From Castellaniella hirudinis_A (GTDB lineage: Bacteria > Pseudomonadota > Gammaproteobacteria > Burkholderiales > Burkholderiaceae_B): a stretch of 64,000 nt of DNA. Location of the stretch: contig NZ_JBLGTV010000001.1 in NCBI RefSeq assembly GCF_047468865.1, positions 62,001 through 126,000 on the forward strand, in the 5' to 3' direction. Shown piece after piece: positions 1 to 7,980 of the stretch (the stretch's first letter is position 1; every line of letters begins with the position of its first letter). The notes below the pieces were generated by a model. The model saw only the letters and a program-made list of their open reading frames with translations. It was not told where the DNA came from and searched no databases. A program made the position numbers and the translations under genes.

Positions 1-2
1 AT

Positions 3-1121
3 GGGCCGTCGTCCTACCAGGACAGCGACATGCTGTCGATCATGTCGTATTATGGCCCGGGCATGAACCGGGGCGAAGGCCTGGTGGCCTGGGGCGATTG
101 GTTCGGGGCCGATGGCCGGGGGTATTCGGCCCAGACGCCGATGGTCAACGATATCATGGTGATCCAGGAGATGTATGGGGCCGACACCACCACCCGGGTA
201 GAGGACACGGTCTATGGTTTTGGCTCTAATGTCCAGGGCCCCCAGGCACAGATTTTCGATTTTTCCGTCAATGAATACCCCATTCTGACGATTTACGACG
301 CCGGCGGGGTGGACACCCTGAATCTCAGCGGCTGGGGGACGGATAGTCTGGTCAACCTCAATCCGGGCCAGTATTCCTCTGTCAATGGCATGACCAACAA
401 TCTCGCCATCGCCTGGACGACGCTTATCGAAAACGCCGTGACCGGGGCGGGCAACGACGTCTTGCGCGGCAATGCCGCCGATAACTACCTGAATGGCGGC
501 GACGGGCAGGACAGCGCGGTGTTCAGCGGGGCGCTGCCTGGCTACGACCTGAGCTACAACGTGTTCAGCCGGGAATACGCCGTGCTGGATCTGACGGCGA
601 ACCGGGACGGAACCGATACGCTGCTTAATATCGAATACGCCAATTTCAACGGCTTCCAGGCCAACCTGAATGATCTGACTCCGGCGGTCTACCGGTTTTA
701 TAACGCCGACCTGGGCCTGCATTTCTATACGTCCAATAACGACGAAGCCACGGCTGTGACCCAGTTGAACGGTTTTGCGTATGAAGGCGAGGTGTTTGGC
801 CGCAGCGTCGATGGCGCCAGCATTCCCGGTGCGGACACTGTGGTCGTGCAGCGTTTCTACAACCAGGCCACGGGCGATCACTTCTATACCGCAGGGGTGG
901 ACGAGGCCAATAGTCTTATGGAAATCGGCGGAGCCTGGCAGTACGAAGGGCAGGCTTTCAATGCCTACGGCACCCAAGCGGATGGCACGACGGCGCTGTA
1001 CCGCTTCTTGAATGCCGAGTCCGGTACCCATTTCTACACGGCGGATACCGCCGAGATGGAAGCCGTGATGCAAAGCGGCCATTTCAACTACGAAGGCATT
1101 GCCTTTTACGTGACCGCCTGA
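3..1121 (+). CDS. Serralysin-type (M10) metalloprotease, C-terminal part, with three DUF5648-like repeats
   Basis: The frame is already open at base 3, so the N-terminus and the HExxH zinc site lie outside the window. What remains starts just before the methionine turn (SIMSYY), followed by a WGDW stretch and the VNDIMVIQEMYG segment typical of serralysins. A single RTX-like calcium motif (GAGNDVLRGN..LNGGDGQD) sits at about residues 139-161, counted from the ATG at 30. The last third is three repeats of about 45 residues (about 219-262, 272-318, 321-363), each with RF(Y/L)N...HFYT...YEG, the pattern of DUF5648. Such proteins are normally secreted without a Sec signal by a type I exporter. 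The family call rests on the Met-turn and RTX motif; the substrate is unknown. Confidence 0.8.
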   Translation, partial: GPSSYQDSDMLSIMSYYGPGMNRGEGLVAWGDWFGADGRGYSAQTPMVNDIMVIQEMYGADTTTRVEDTVYGFGSNVQGPQAQIFDFSVNEYPILTIYDAGGVDTLNLSGWGTDSLVNLNPGQYSSVNGMTNNLAIAWTTLIENAVTGAGNDVLRGNAADNYLNGGDGQDSAVFSGALPGYDLSYNVFSREYAVLDLTANRDGTDTLLNIEYANFNGFQANLNDLTPAVYRFYNADLGLHFYTSNNDEATAVTQLNGFAYEGEVFGRSVDGASIPGADTVVVQRFYNQATGDHFYTAGVDEANSLMEIGGAWQYEGQAFNAYGTQADGTTALYRFLNAESGTHFYTADTAEMEAVMQSGHFNYEGIAFYVTA

Positions 1122-1141
1122 GCGTGACCGCTTGATGCGAT

Positions 1142-1162
1142 GCCGGGGGCCTTGCCCCCGGC
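1142..1162. terminator. GC-rich stem-loop after the protease gene
   Basis: Perfect 9-bp arms GCCGGGGGC/GCCCCCGGC with a 3-nt loop lie 20 bp after the protease stop. No T-run follows, so it may be an RNA-stabilising hairpin rather than a full intrinsic terminator. Confidence 0.45.
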
Positions 1163-1206
1163 GGGCGGCCCTCAAAGAAGTCACGCAAATTCACCCAGGC
1201 AAAGAA

Positions 1207-1238
1207 AAACCGCCTAGGCGTTGGCCCCTAGGCGGTTT
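1207..1238. terminator. Bidirectional intrinsic terminator between protease and tRNA-Arg
   Basis: Inverted repeat AAACCGCCTAGG / CCTAGGCGGTTT with an 8-nt loop. Read leftward it is followed by a T-rich run, so it probably ends the tRNA-Arg transcript. Read rightward it ends in GGTTTCT and can also stop the protease transcript. Confidence 0.75.
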
Positions 1239-1266
1239 CTAACCTGCTGATATTGCAGGGTAATTC

Positions 1267-1343
1267 TGGCGCGGCTGGCAGGATTCGAACCCACGACCCC
1301 TTGGTTCGTAGCCAAGTACTCTATCCAACTGAGCTACAGCCGC
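1267..1343 (-). tRNA. tRNA-Arg (anticodon ACG)
   Basis: A complete 77-nt cloverleaf on the minus strand. The acceptor arms GCGGCTG/CAGCCGC pair, the D-arm contains AGCTCAGTTGGATAGAG, the anticodon loop is CTACGAA inside a CTTGG/CCAAG stem, and the T-loop is TTCGAAT. The CCA end is encoded. The ACG anticodon reads CGU/CGC/CGA arginine codons after A34-to-inosine editing. Confidence 0.97.
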
Positions 1344-1350
1344 TAAAGAG

Positions 1351-1396
1351 GCGTAAATATAACATGTTTTTTTAAAGCTGTCATATTACGCTTTTT
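1351..1396 (+). terminator. AT-rich stem-loop between tRNA-Arg and nosX
   Basis: GCGTAA (1351-1356) and TTACGC (1386-1391) pair around a long AT-rich loop and are followed by TTTTT on the plus strand. This could stop read-through toward nosX. In the leftward direction it is weak, so where the nos transcript ends is unclear. Confidence 0.3.
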
Positions 1397-1415
1397 CCTG
1401 TGATGGCCTGTGGTT

Positions 1416-2417
1416 TCAGGACAAATACACCAGTTGCCCGGTGCCCGCCGGTAATAACCATGCCTCAGCAGGAAAGCGTGTAACTATAGCACGGATTTTA
1501 TCTTCTCGCATTTGGCTGAAGGCCGTGGACAGGGCATCGGCGGTGGTGGCGTCGCGCGTGCGCACGCTGACGCTGTGCCAGCGCGGCGTGGCGCTGCCGG
1601 TGTGGGGGTCGAACAGGTGGCCGAGGTGGCCGCTGGCGTCCAGGGGGGTGCCCGATCCGCTGGAGGTCGCCAGGGCCTGGTCGTGCAGTTCGATGGTGTC
1701 CAGCAGCTGCCCAGCCCGATCCGGGTCGGCCAGGCCGGCCCGCCAGGGGCGGCCGGCGTCGGGCCGGCCCAGGCTGCGGGCTTCGCCCAGGTCGATCAGC
1801 GCGTGTTCCAGGCCGTTGGCGCGCAGCAGTTCGGTGACGCGGTCGGTGATGTACCCCTGGGCGATTCCGTTCAGGGTCAGCGCCATCCCCGGGTGCCTCA
1901 GACGGATGCGGTCGGGCTGGATGTCGATGGCCCGGTAGTCGACCGCAGCCAGGGTTTGCCGCAGCGAGGCGGCCGGCGGCTGGCTGGGGTGCAGGCCCTG
2001 GCGCACGTACCAGTCCCACAAGGGCTGGACGGTGGGGTCGAAATAGCCCCCGGTCAGTTCGGCCAGGGCGCAGGCCTCGGACAGCAGGCGGCACAGGTCG
2101 GCGGGCGGGGCATCCAGCCGCCCGGCGCGATTCAGCCGCACCAGCGCGCTGTCGTCGCGGTACAGGCTGAAGATGCGTTCCAGGCGATGGATTTCCCCGA
2201 TGGCCAATTGGATCAGTTGTCGGGCTTTGCGGGGATCGGGGTGCAGCAGTTGCATCTGGGCGTCCGCGCCCAGGGCGATCCCGCGCCAAGTGGTCAGGGA
2301 GGGCAGTTCGGCGGCGTGGCGCAGGGCGGCGTGCAAAGGGGTGGTTCCCAGCAGGGCGGCGCTGGCGGCGGCGATGCCCAGAAATCGGCGGCGGGTGGGT
2401 GATGATGTGCTGGTCAT
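1416..2417 (-). CDS. nosX: FAD:protein FMN transferase of the nos operon (NosX/ApbE)
   Basis: A 333-residue periplasmic ApbE-family protein that attaches FMN covalently to a threonine of its target, here most likely NosR, which has a matching SGAT site. The N-terminus is a twin-arginine signal (TRRRFLG, then a hydrophobic stretch ending near LHA). Family features include the LTLNGIAQGYITDRV stretch, the DLGEARSLG stretch and ATTADALSTAF near the C-terminus. It is the last gene of nosRZDFYLX and overlaps the nosL stop by 4 bp (ATGA), so it should be translated with it. An ApbE acting on another flavoprotein is possible but less likely here. Confidence 0.9.
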   Translation of the reverse strand: MTSTSSPTRRRFLGIAAASAALLGTTPLHAALRHAAELPSLTTWRGIALGADAQMQLLHPDPRKARQLIQLAIGEIHRLERIFSLYRDDSALVRLNRAGRLDAPPADLCRLLSEACALAELTGGYFDPTVQPLWDWYVRQGLHPSQPPAASLRQTLAAVDYRAIDIQPDRIRLRHPGMALTLNGIAQGYITDRVTELLRANGLEHALIDLGEARSLGRPDAGRPWRAGLADPDRAGQLLDTIELHDQALATSSGSGTPLDASGHLGHLFDPHTGSATPRWHSVSVRTRDATTADALSTAFSQMREDKIRAIVTRFPAEAWLLPAGTGQLVYLS

Positions 2418-2995
2418 GATCGCTCTCCAGAATCCTTGGGGGCGGTAAGTGGCACGGCGGTGGGGGCGTCGGGTTCCCGGTAGCGCAGGATATAGTCTTC
2501 GGGCATATCGCCGAAGCCGACCACCCGCCCGCCATAGCGTTGGGCATAGGCCTGGGCGTCTTCCGGTCTGGCAAAGGGCAGGGCATCCGGGGCGCCCATG
2601 CCGCCCACGGCATGGCTTTCGATCAGGTAGTGGGCTTGACGGGCGTCGATCCAGGCGTCATCGGGCGGGTTGCCCTGCGCGTCCGCCTGGCCCATGTCCT
2701 GCACGTAGATGGCCACGATGGTCTTGGGTTCTTCGGGCAGCAACTGATAGGCGAAGACTTCGCGCACGGTGGAAAACCAGACGGCGCGGGTCTGGTCGCG
2801 CAGCAGGATCTGACCCTTGGGGCCGATGTGCTCGGTCAGGTGCATTCCGCAGTAATGGCCGACGGCGTCGTCCGTCAGGGCGACCGGGGCGGGCGGGGGG
2901 CCGGAGGGGCTGCCGCCGCCGCAGGCCGCCAGCAGCAGGCCGGCCAGGGCGGCGGCCAGGGCTCGGCCCAGACGAGGAAGAAAAACAGGGGTCAT
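2414..2995 (-). CDS. nosL: NosL copper chaperone lipoprotein
   Basis: A 193-residue lipoprotein with a lipobox ending LLLAAC (Cys25), so it should be anchored in the outer membrane facing the periplasm. NosL binds Cu(I) and supplies it to NosZ; the CGMHLTEH segment matches the family's Cys/Met/His metal site. The ATG at 2995 was chosen because it gives a clean lipoprotein signal and overlaps the nosY stop as ATGA. A longer reading upstream has no signal peptide and lies inside nosY. Confidence 0.92.
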   Translation of the reverse strand: MTPVFLPRLGRALAAALAGLLLAACGGGSPSGPPPAPVALTDDAVGHYCGMHLTEHIGPKGQILLRDQTRAVWFSTVREVFAYQLLPEEPKTIVAIYVQDMGQADAQGNPPDDAWIDARQAHYLIESHAVGGMGAPDALPFARPEDAQAYAQRYGGRVVGFGDMPEDYILRYREPDAPTAVPLTAPKDSGERS

Positions 2996-3822
2996 AGCGA
3001 TCTCCGGCCAAAAGCCCGGGCGGCCAGGGCCAGCGGAACGGCGATCCACAGCACCTGGGCCAGCAGCAGCCATCCCAGCGACAGGCTGGCTTGGCCGCTC
3101 AGGCCCGCCATTCCGGCGAACATGGCGATGTTTTCGTGTCCGGTCAGGTTCAGCAGGCGGTACACGTCGGTGGGGTTGAACAGCAGGATCGTATTCAGGA
3201 GGGGGGCGGTGATCACCCGTCCCTGGTCGACGACCAGGATCCCCAGCAGGGCCATGTCGTAGATGACCACCAGGAACAGCCAGACGCCGATGGCGATTCC
3301 CGCAGCGGTGGGGCGTTCCTGCACCAGGGCGCTGATCAGGTAGCCCATGGCCAGAAAAGCCGCGCCCAGCAGGACGCTGGCGGCGATCAGCAGGGCGAAG
3401 GGGCCCCAGGCGGTGAAGTCCAGGCCGCCGAAGGCCAATTGCAGGGCCAGGCCGGCGAGCCCGTAGCCCGCGCCGATGGCCAGGGCCAGAATGATCAGGT
3501 GCCCCAGGAACTTGCCCGCCATCACCTGTCGGCGGGATATCGGGTAACTGAGCAGCAGGTTCATGGTGCCCCGGTCGATTTCGCCCACGATGGCGTCGTA
3601 GGACAGCAGCATGGCGATCAGGGGCACCAGGAAGATGGACAGGCTGGACAGGCTGACCACCGTGACGGTCAGCGGGTCGACCTTGACGCTGCCCGTGGGG
3701 GCGCTGCCCAGGAACCCCAGCGACAGCGCCAGCATGGCCAGCAGGAGGGCGACGGCCAGTACCCAGCGGTTGCGCAGGCCGTCGCGGATTTCCTTGCGCA
3801 TCAGGATGAAGGTGGGGCTCAT
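2992..3822 (-). CDS. nosY: NosY ABC transporter permease for nitrous oxide reductase maturation
   Basis: A 276-residue inner-membrane protein with about six hydrophobic segments. It starts MSPTFILMRKEIRDGLRNRW, the usual beginning of ABC-2 type NosY permeases. With NosF and NosD it forms the NosDFY complex, which uses ATP to drive copper-sulfur cluster assembly on NosZ. The start overlaps the nosF stop by ATGA and its stop overlaps the nosL start the same way. Confidence 0.95.
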   Translation of the reverse strand: MSPTFILMRKEIRDGLRNRWVLAVALLLAMLALSLGFLGSAPTGSVKVDPLTVTVVSLSSLSIFLVPLIAMLLSYDAIVGEIDRGTMNLLLSYPISRRQVMAGKFLGHLIILALAIGAGYGLAGLALQLAFGGLDFTAWGPFALLIAASVLLGAAFLAMGYLISALVQERPTAAGIAIGVWLFLVVIYDMALLGILVVDQGRVITAPLLNTILLFNPTDVYRLLNLTGHENIAMFAGMAGLSGQASLSLGWLLLAQVLWIAVPLALAARAFGRRSL

Positions 3823-4721
3823 GCGTCCTCGCGCTGTAGAAAGTGGGCGTACATTTCGTCCAGGCCGGGTTGTTCCAGTTCGATGTCGATGACGTGATCC
3901 AGGGTCTGGGCGGTTTGCAGGTGCCGCAGTTTGTCGGCCTGCGGGCAGCTGATCTCGATGCGCTGGGCGCTGATCTGGCGCCAGCCCGCGGGCGGTGTGA
4001 TGGGGTCGTGGCTCAGGCTCAGACGGATGCGGACGGGCAGGTCGGCGTCGCGGCGCAGGTCGGCCAGGCTGCCGTCGGCGATTTTGCGGCCTTTTTGCAG
4101 GACGATCACGCGGTCGGCCTGGCCTTCGAGTTCGGCCAGCGCGTGGGTGGACAGCAAAATGGCCGTCCCGCTGTCGCGCAGTTCGCGCACGATGTCGTAG
4201 AACAGCAGCCGGGACGCGGGATCCAGGCCGGTGGTGGGTTCGTCCAGCAGCAGGATGCGGGGTTTGCCCAGCAGGGCCTGGGCCAGGGCCAGGCGCTGGC
4301 GCATGCCTTTGGAATATCCGCCCACCCGCCGCCGCGAGGCTTCGGCGATGCCCACGCGCGACAGCAGGGCGGCGTTGCCTTGGGTGCTCACGCCTTTCAG
4401 GCGGGCGTAGAAATCCAGGGTTTCCGCCCCGGTCAGGGTGGGGTGCAGGGCGACGGTCTCGGGCAGATAGCCGATCTGGGCGCGGACGCGGGATGCCGCG
4501 CGGCTGCCCGCCAGTTCGCCCAGCACCCGGACCGTGCCGGATTCGGGCCGGATCAGGCCCAGGATGAGTTTGATGAGCGTGCTTTTGCCGGCGCCGTTGT
4601 GGCCCGCCAGGATCACGCATTCGCCGGGCTCCAGGTACAGGCTGACGCGGTCGACGGCGCAGTGCGCGCCGTAGCGTTTGGTGACGCGGTGTAGGTCGAT
4701 CGGGGGCGCCGTGACGGTCAT
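3819..4721 (-). CDS. nosF: NosF ABC transporter ATPase
   Basis: A 300-residue cytoplasmic ATPase. Walker A GHNGAGKST is at residues 40-48, the signature is YSKGMRQRLALAQAL, Walker B is ILLLDEPTTGLD, and the switch histidine is in STHALAE. It powers the NosDFY complex. The ATG at 4721 overlaps the nosD stop by 4 bp; an upstream extension of the frame lies inside nosD and has no family similarity. Confidence 0.95.
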   Translation of the reverse strand: MTVTAPPIDLHRVTKRYGAHCAVDRVSLYLEPGECVILAGHNGAGKSTLIKLILGLIRPESGTVRVLGELAGSRAASRVRAQIGYLPETVALHPTLTGAETLDFYARLKGVSTQGNAALLSRVGIAEASRRRVGGYSKGMRQRLALAQALLGKPRILLLDEPTTGLDPASRLLFYDIVRELRDSGTAILLSTHALAELEGQADRVIVLQKGRKIADGSLADLRRDADLPVRIRLSLSHDPITPPAGWRQISAQRIEISCPQADKLRHLQTAQTLDHVIDIELEQPGLDEMYAHFLQREDA

Positions 4722-6007
4722 GGCAGGGCCTCGTAGCGTGTCCAGGTGGGGGTGTCGGGGGCGGCCATCAAGGGGGCGCTGTCGATCACGCCGCCGGGCA
4801 GGATGGCCGGGAACTGGGATTGCGCCCAGCGCACAATGGTGACGGCCGGGCTGTTCAGCAGCAGCCGGGCATTGGGCGCGCGCCAGATCACTTGGTCGAT
4901 CAGGCCGTTGGGCCGATAGGCGGTGTCGCCGATGCCGTCGCCGTCCAGGTCGAAGGCGGCGGCATCGGACCAGTAGTTGCCGCGCTGCTGGTCGGACCAT
5001 TCGAGGAATCGGGTGCCGACGTATTTGACCTGGTTGCGGTTGGCCACGAAGGCGTTGCCGTGGATGCGGTTGCCTTCCGAGCCGGTATAGTGCACGCCGA
5101 TCCCGCAGTGCTGGAAACGGTTGTCGGCGATTTCATTGAGGTTCGCGTTATAGATGAAGACGCATTTTTCGGCGTTGACGACGACGTTGCCCTGAACCTG
5201 GGAGTCGTCCGTGGCGTTCAGCATCAGGCCCTGGTGGGTGCTGTTCACGGCCAGGTTGCCGCGCACCTTCAGGCGGCGCGAGAACATGATGGCATAGCCG
5301 ATCTCGTTGCCCAGGGACAGGTTGTCGCTGACTTCGCTGTCATTGGTATACATATAGTGCACGGCGTAGCGCAGGTGGTCGAAGCGGTTGTTGCGGAAGA
5401 CGTTTTCGCGGCTGTTGTTGGAAAAAATGCCGTCGCGGCCTTCGGAGATATGATTGTCGGATACGGTCGAGCCCGGGGCGTTCCACACGGTTACCCCGTT
5501 GCCGCGTTCGTTGACGCGCAGCCCGGTGTTGCCGATGATGCGGTTGTGTTCGACCAGGGCGTCGGGCGAGCCCCACAGGTACACCCCCACGGAATTATCC
5601 ACGATCCGGTTGTGCGCGATGTGGGCGCGCGCGGCGGTCTTGTCCAGGAACACCCCCGCGTCCATGTCGGGCAGGCTCAGGCCCGAGTGGCGGATGGTCA
5701 GGTGCCGCAGGGTGACGTCCGGGGCTTGCACCCACAGGGTGCGGCCCTGGCGTTCGCCGGTGATGATGGCGCTGTGATCCGGCGGCCCTTCCAGGGTCAG
5801 GGGTTTGTCGATGACCACGTTGCCGGGGTAGTCGCCCGCCGCCAGGCGCAGGGTGTCGCCGGGGGCGGCGGCCCGAACCGCCGCCTGCAGGGAGGCGCCG
5901 GCGGCGATGTCCAGTATGGCGGCATGCGCCCCCCCGCAGGCCGAGAAGGCCAGGCCAAGCGCAAGCCCCAGGGCTGCGCCAGACGACAGAAAGGGGGGCT
6001 TGGACAT
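4718..6007 (-). CDS. nosD: NosD periplasmic beta-helix copper-sulfur assembly protein
   Basis: A 429-residue protein with a Sec-type signal (MSKPPFLSSG, hydrophobic core, cleavage near AHA). The mature part is a right-handed parallel beta-helix of the CASH/PbH1 type, seen as repeated N-R-I-x-x-N turns such as HNRIVDNSVGVYLWG and ENVFRNNRFDHL. NosD docks on NosZ in the periplasm and works with NosF/NosY. It starts 5 bp after the nosZ stop. Confidence 0.95.
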   Translation of the reverse strand: MSKPPFLSSGAALGLALGLAFSACGGAHAAILDIAAGASLQAAVRAAAPGDTLRLAAGDYPGNVVIDKPLTLEGPPDHSAIITGERQGRTLWVQAPDVTLRHLTIRHSGLSLPDMDAGVFLDKTAARAHIAHNRIVDNSVGVYLWGSPDALVEHNRIIGNTGLRVNERGNGVTVWNAPGSTVSDNHISEGRDGIFSNNSRENVFRNNRFDHLRYAVHYMYTNDSEVSDNLSLGNEIGYAIMFSRRLKVRGNLAVNSTHQGLMLNATDDSQVQGNVVVNAEKCVFIYNANLNEIADNRFQHCGIGVHYTGSEGNRIHGNAFVANRNQVKYVGTRFLEWSDQQRGNYWSDAAAFDLDGDGIGDTAYRPNGLIDQVIWRAPNARLLLNSPAVTIVRWAQSQFPAILPGGVIDSAPLMAAPDTPTWTRYEALP

Positions 6008-6012
6008 GGTTT

Positions 6013-7920
6013 TCAGGCCTGTTTGGGCTTGACGTACATCTGGCCCGACATTTCCATGTGCAGGGCGTGGCAGAACCACTGGCAGTAATACCAGTGGACG
6101 CCGGGGCGCGAGGCCGTGAAGGTCACCGACGAGGTGGCCTGAGGGCCGATTTCCATGGCGATGCCGTAGCCGGTCAGCGTGAAGCCGTGGGTCAGGTCTT
6201 CGATGCGCTCCATATTGGTGACGTAGACGGTGACCTCGTCGCCTTCGTTGACTTCGAAGTTGGACAGGCTGAACACCGGGGCCACGGCCACCATGTAGAC
6301 GCGCACCTTGTTGCCGTCGCGGATCACGGTGGAACCGCCTTCCAGGGTGACGCCGTCTTTTTCGGCTTGCTGGCGGGCGTCTTCCCACATGACGTCGTCG
6401 CGTTCCCAGATGTGCTTGGGGCGCACCTTGCTGCGATGGACCAGCAGCATGTCGTGCGGCTCGGCGAAGCTGGGGCCGTCGTGCACCAGTTTCATCTCGT
6501 CGCCGGAAATGTCGATCAACTGGTCGTTTTCGGGCTTCAGCGGGCCGACGTTCAGGAAGCGGTCTTTGGAGAATTTGTTCAGCGAGACCAGCCACTTGCC
6601 GTCGGCTTCCTTGGTTTCGCCCATGGTGGTGTGGTTGTGGCCGGGCTGGTAGTGCACGTCCAGCTTCTGGATGATGGGATCGACGTCCTTGCCGGCGTAG
6701 GCTTCTTTGGCCTTTTCGATGTTCCACTTGACCACCTGGCTGTCGATGAACAGCGTGGTGTAGCCGTTGCCCCGGCCGTCGAAGGCGGTGTGCAGGGGCC
6801 CCAGGCCCAGTTGGGGCTCGGCCACGACCACGTCGCGTTCTTTGATCTTGTCGTCGAACAGGTCGTCCAGCTTGCGCACATCCAGCACGGTGACCGTGGG
6901 CGAGAGCTTGCCATTGAGGACGAGGTGGATGCCGTCGGGGGCGGCGTTGCAGCCGTGCGGCGAATTGGGCACCGGGATGTAGCGGGTGTACTTGGAGCCT
7001 TTGCGCCCGTCGATGACCGGCACGCCGTTGATTTCCTTGTAGTCGCCGTTTTTGACGGCTTCTTCGATGCGGGCGAGGTTGAACACGACGCACCAGTCCT
7101 GCTCGTTGGCGGACATGTCGGTGACGTTCAGGCCTTTTTCCGAGTTGTAGCAGGTGGAAAAGGAGTATTTGCCCTGGTAGTCGGCGTCGCCGTTGTCCAG
7201 ATTGCCGTCCACCATGACTTGCCAGGCGACCTGCATGGTGTCGCCGTCCACGGCGGTGTAGATGGCCCAGAAGTTCTTCTGCGGGTCGTCCATGACCGCG
7301 CCGGTATTGGGCACGGGCACGATGTGTTCGCCGTTGCAGAACACATAGCCGGTGCGCGGGTAGCGTTGCGGGCGCAGGCCGTGGATGCCGTCGGCGTTGG
7401 GGATTTCCAGGATTTTGTCGGTCTTCATCACGTCGCAGCGGATGCGGGCGACGCGGTTGTTGGCCTTGTCGTTGATGAAAACGTAGCGCCCGTCGTAGGT
7501 GCCGTCGGTGAACGACATATGGGGGTGGTGCGCGTCGCCGTTGGGCAGCACGGGCTGGTTGCTGTCCTTCAGAAACTGGCGCGTTTCCGGCGTCAGGTTT
7601 TCGTTCAGGATCTTGCGGCTTTCGTTGGTGCGGCCCCAGCCGGTGGCGCTGCACATATTGAAGACGGGGATGCGCACGAATTCACGCATGGACGGCAGGC
7701 CCATGACGCGGATTTCGCCCGATTGGCCGCCCGAGTTGAAGGCATAGTATTCGTCCAGATCGCCCGGGGCGACCTCGATGGACTGGTGGCCTTTTTTCTC
7801 GTCTTTGGCGTGCGCCGCGAAGGGGGCGGCGGTGCCGATGGCGGCTGCCCCCGTCAGGGCGGCGGTGCCGAGAAACCCGCGGCGGCTCAGGCCGGGTTTG
7901 TCATTGCTTTGGTCGGACAT
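6013..7920 (-). CDS. nosZ: Nitrous oxide reductase NosZ (clade I, Tat-exported)
   Basis: A 635-residue periplasmic enzyme that reduces N2O to N2, the last step of denitrification. A twin-arginine signal (LSRRGFLG, residues 11-18) marks it as clade I. The beta-propeller carries copper-site histidines in DAHHPHMS (129-136) and others including HTTMGE. The C-terminal cupredoxin domain holds the CuA ligands in CQWFCHALHMEM, with Cys613, Trp615, Cys617, His621 and Met624. The length is typical. The SD GGGAG lies 6 bp before the ATG. All expected copper ligands that can be checked by eye are present, so the enzyme should be active. Confidence 0.98.
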   Translation of the reverse strand: MSDQSNDKPGLSRRGFLGTAALTGAAAIGTAAPFAAHAKDEKKGHQSIEVAPGDLDEYYAFNSGGQSGEIRVMGLPSMREFVRIPVFNMCSATGWGRTNESRKILNENLTPETRQFLKDSNQPVLPNGDAHHPHMSFTDGTYDGRYVFINDKANNRVARIRCDVMKTDKILEIPNADGIHGLRPQRYPRTGYVFCNGEHIVPVPNTGAVMDDPQKNFWAIYTAVDGDTMQVAWQVMVDGNLDNGDADYQGKYSFSTCYNSEKGLNVTDMSANEQDWCVVFNLARIEEAVKNGDYKEINGVPVIDGRKGSKYTRYIPVPNSPHGCNAAPDGIHLVLNGKLSPTVTVLDVRKLDDLFDDKIKERDVVVAEPQLGLGPLHTAFDGRGNGYTTLFIDSQVVKWNIEKAKEAYAGKDVDPIIQKLDVHYQPGHNHTTMGETKEADGKWLVSLNKFSKDRFLNVGPLKPENDQLIDISGDEMKLVHDGPSFAEPHDMLLVHRSKVRPKHIWERDDVMWEDARQQAEKDGVTLEGGSTVIRDGNKVRVYMVAVAPVFSLSNFEVNEGDEVTVYVTNMERIEDLTHGFTLTGYGIAMEIGPQATSSVTFTASRPGVHWYYCQWFCHALHMEMSGQMYVKPKQA

Positions 7921-7953
7921 GAAGTTCTCCCAGGTGGAGGTGTGGCATAGCGT

Positions 7954-7973
7954 CCCCGGCCGCCGGGCCGGGG
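7954..7973. other. Stem-loop between nosR and nosZ
   Basis: Perfect 8-bp arms CCCCGGCC/GGCCGGGG with a 4-nt loop in the 60-bp gap between nosR and nosZ, upstream of the nosZ SD. No T-run follows, so it more likely shields the nosZ message from exonucleases than ends transcription. Confidence 0.5.
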
Positions 7974-7980
7974 TGGGCCG

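Noticed and set aside
6058..7950. A 630-codon plus-strand frame opposite nosZ
   Set aside because: NosZ on the other strand has all copper ligands; the plus frame is low-complexity Val/Gly/His.
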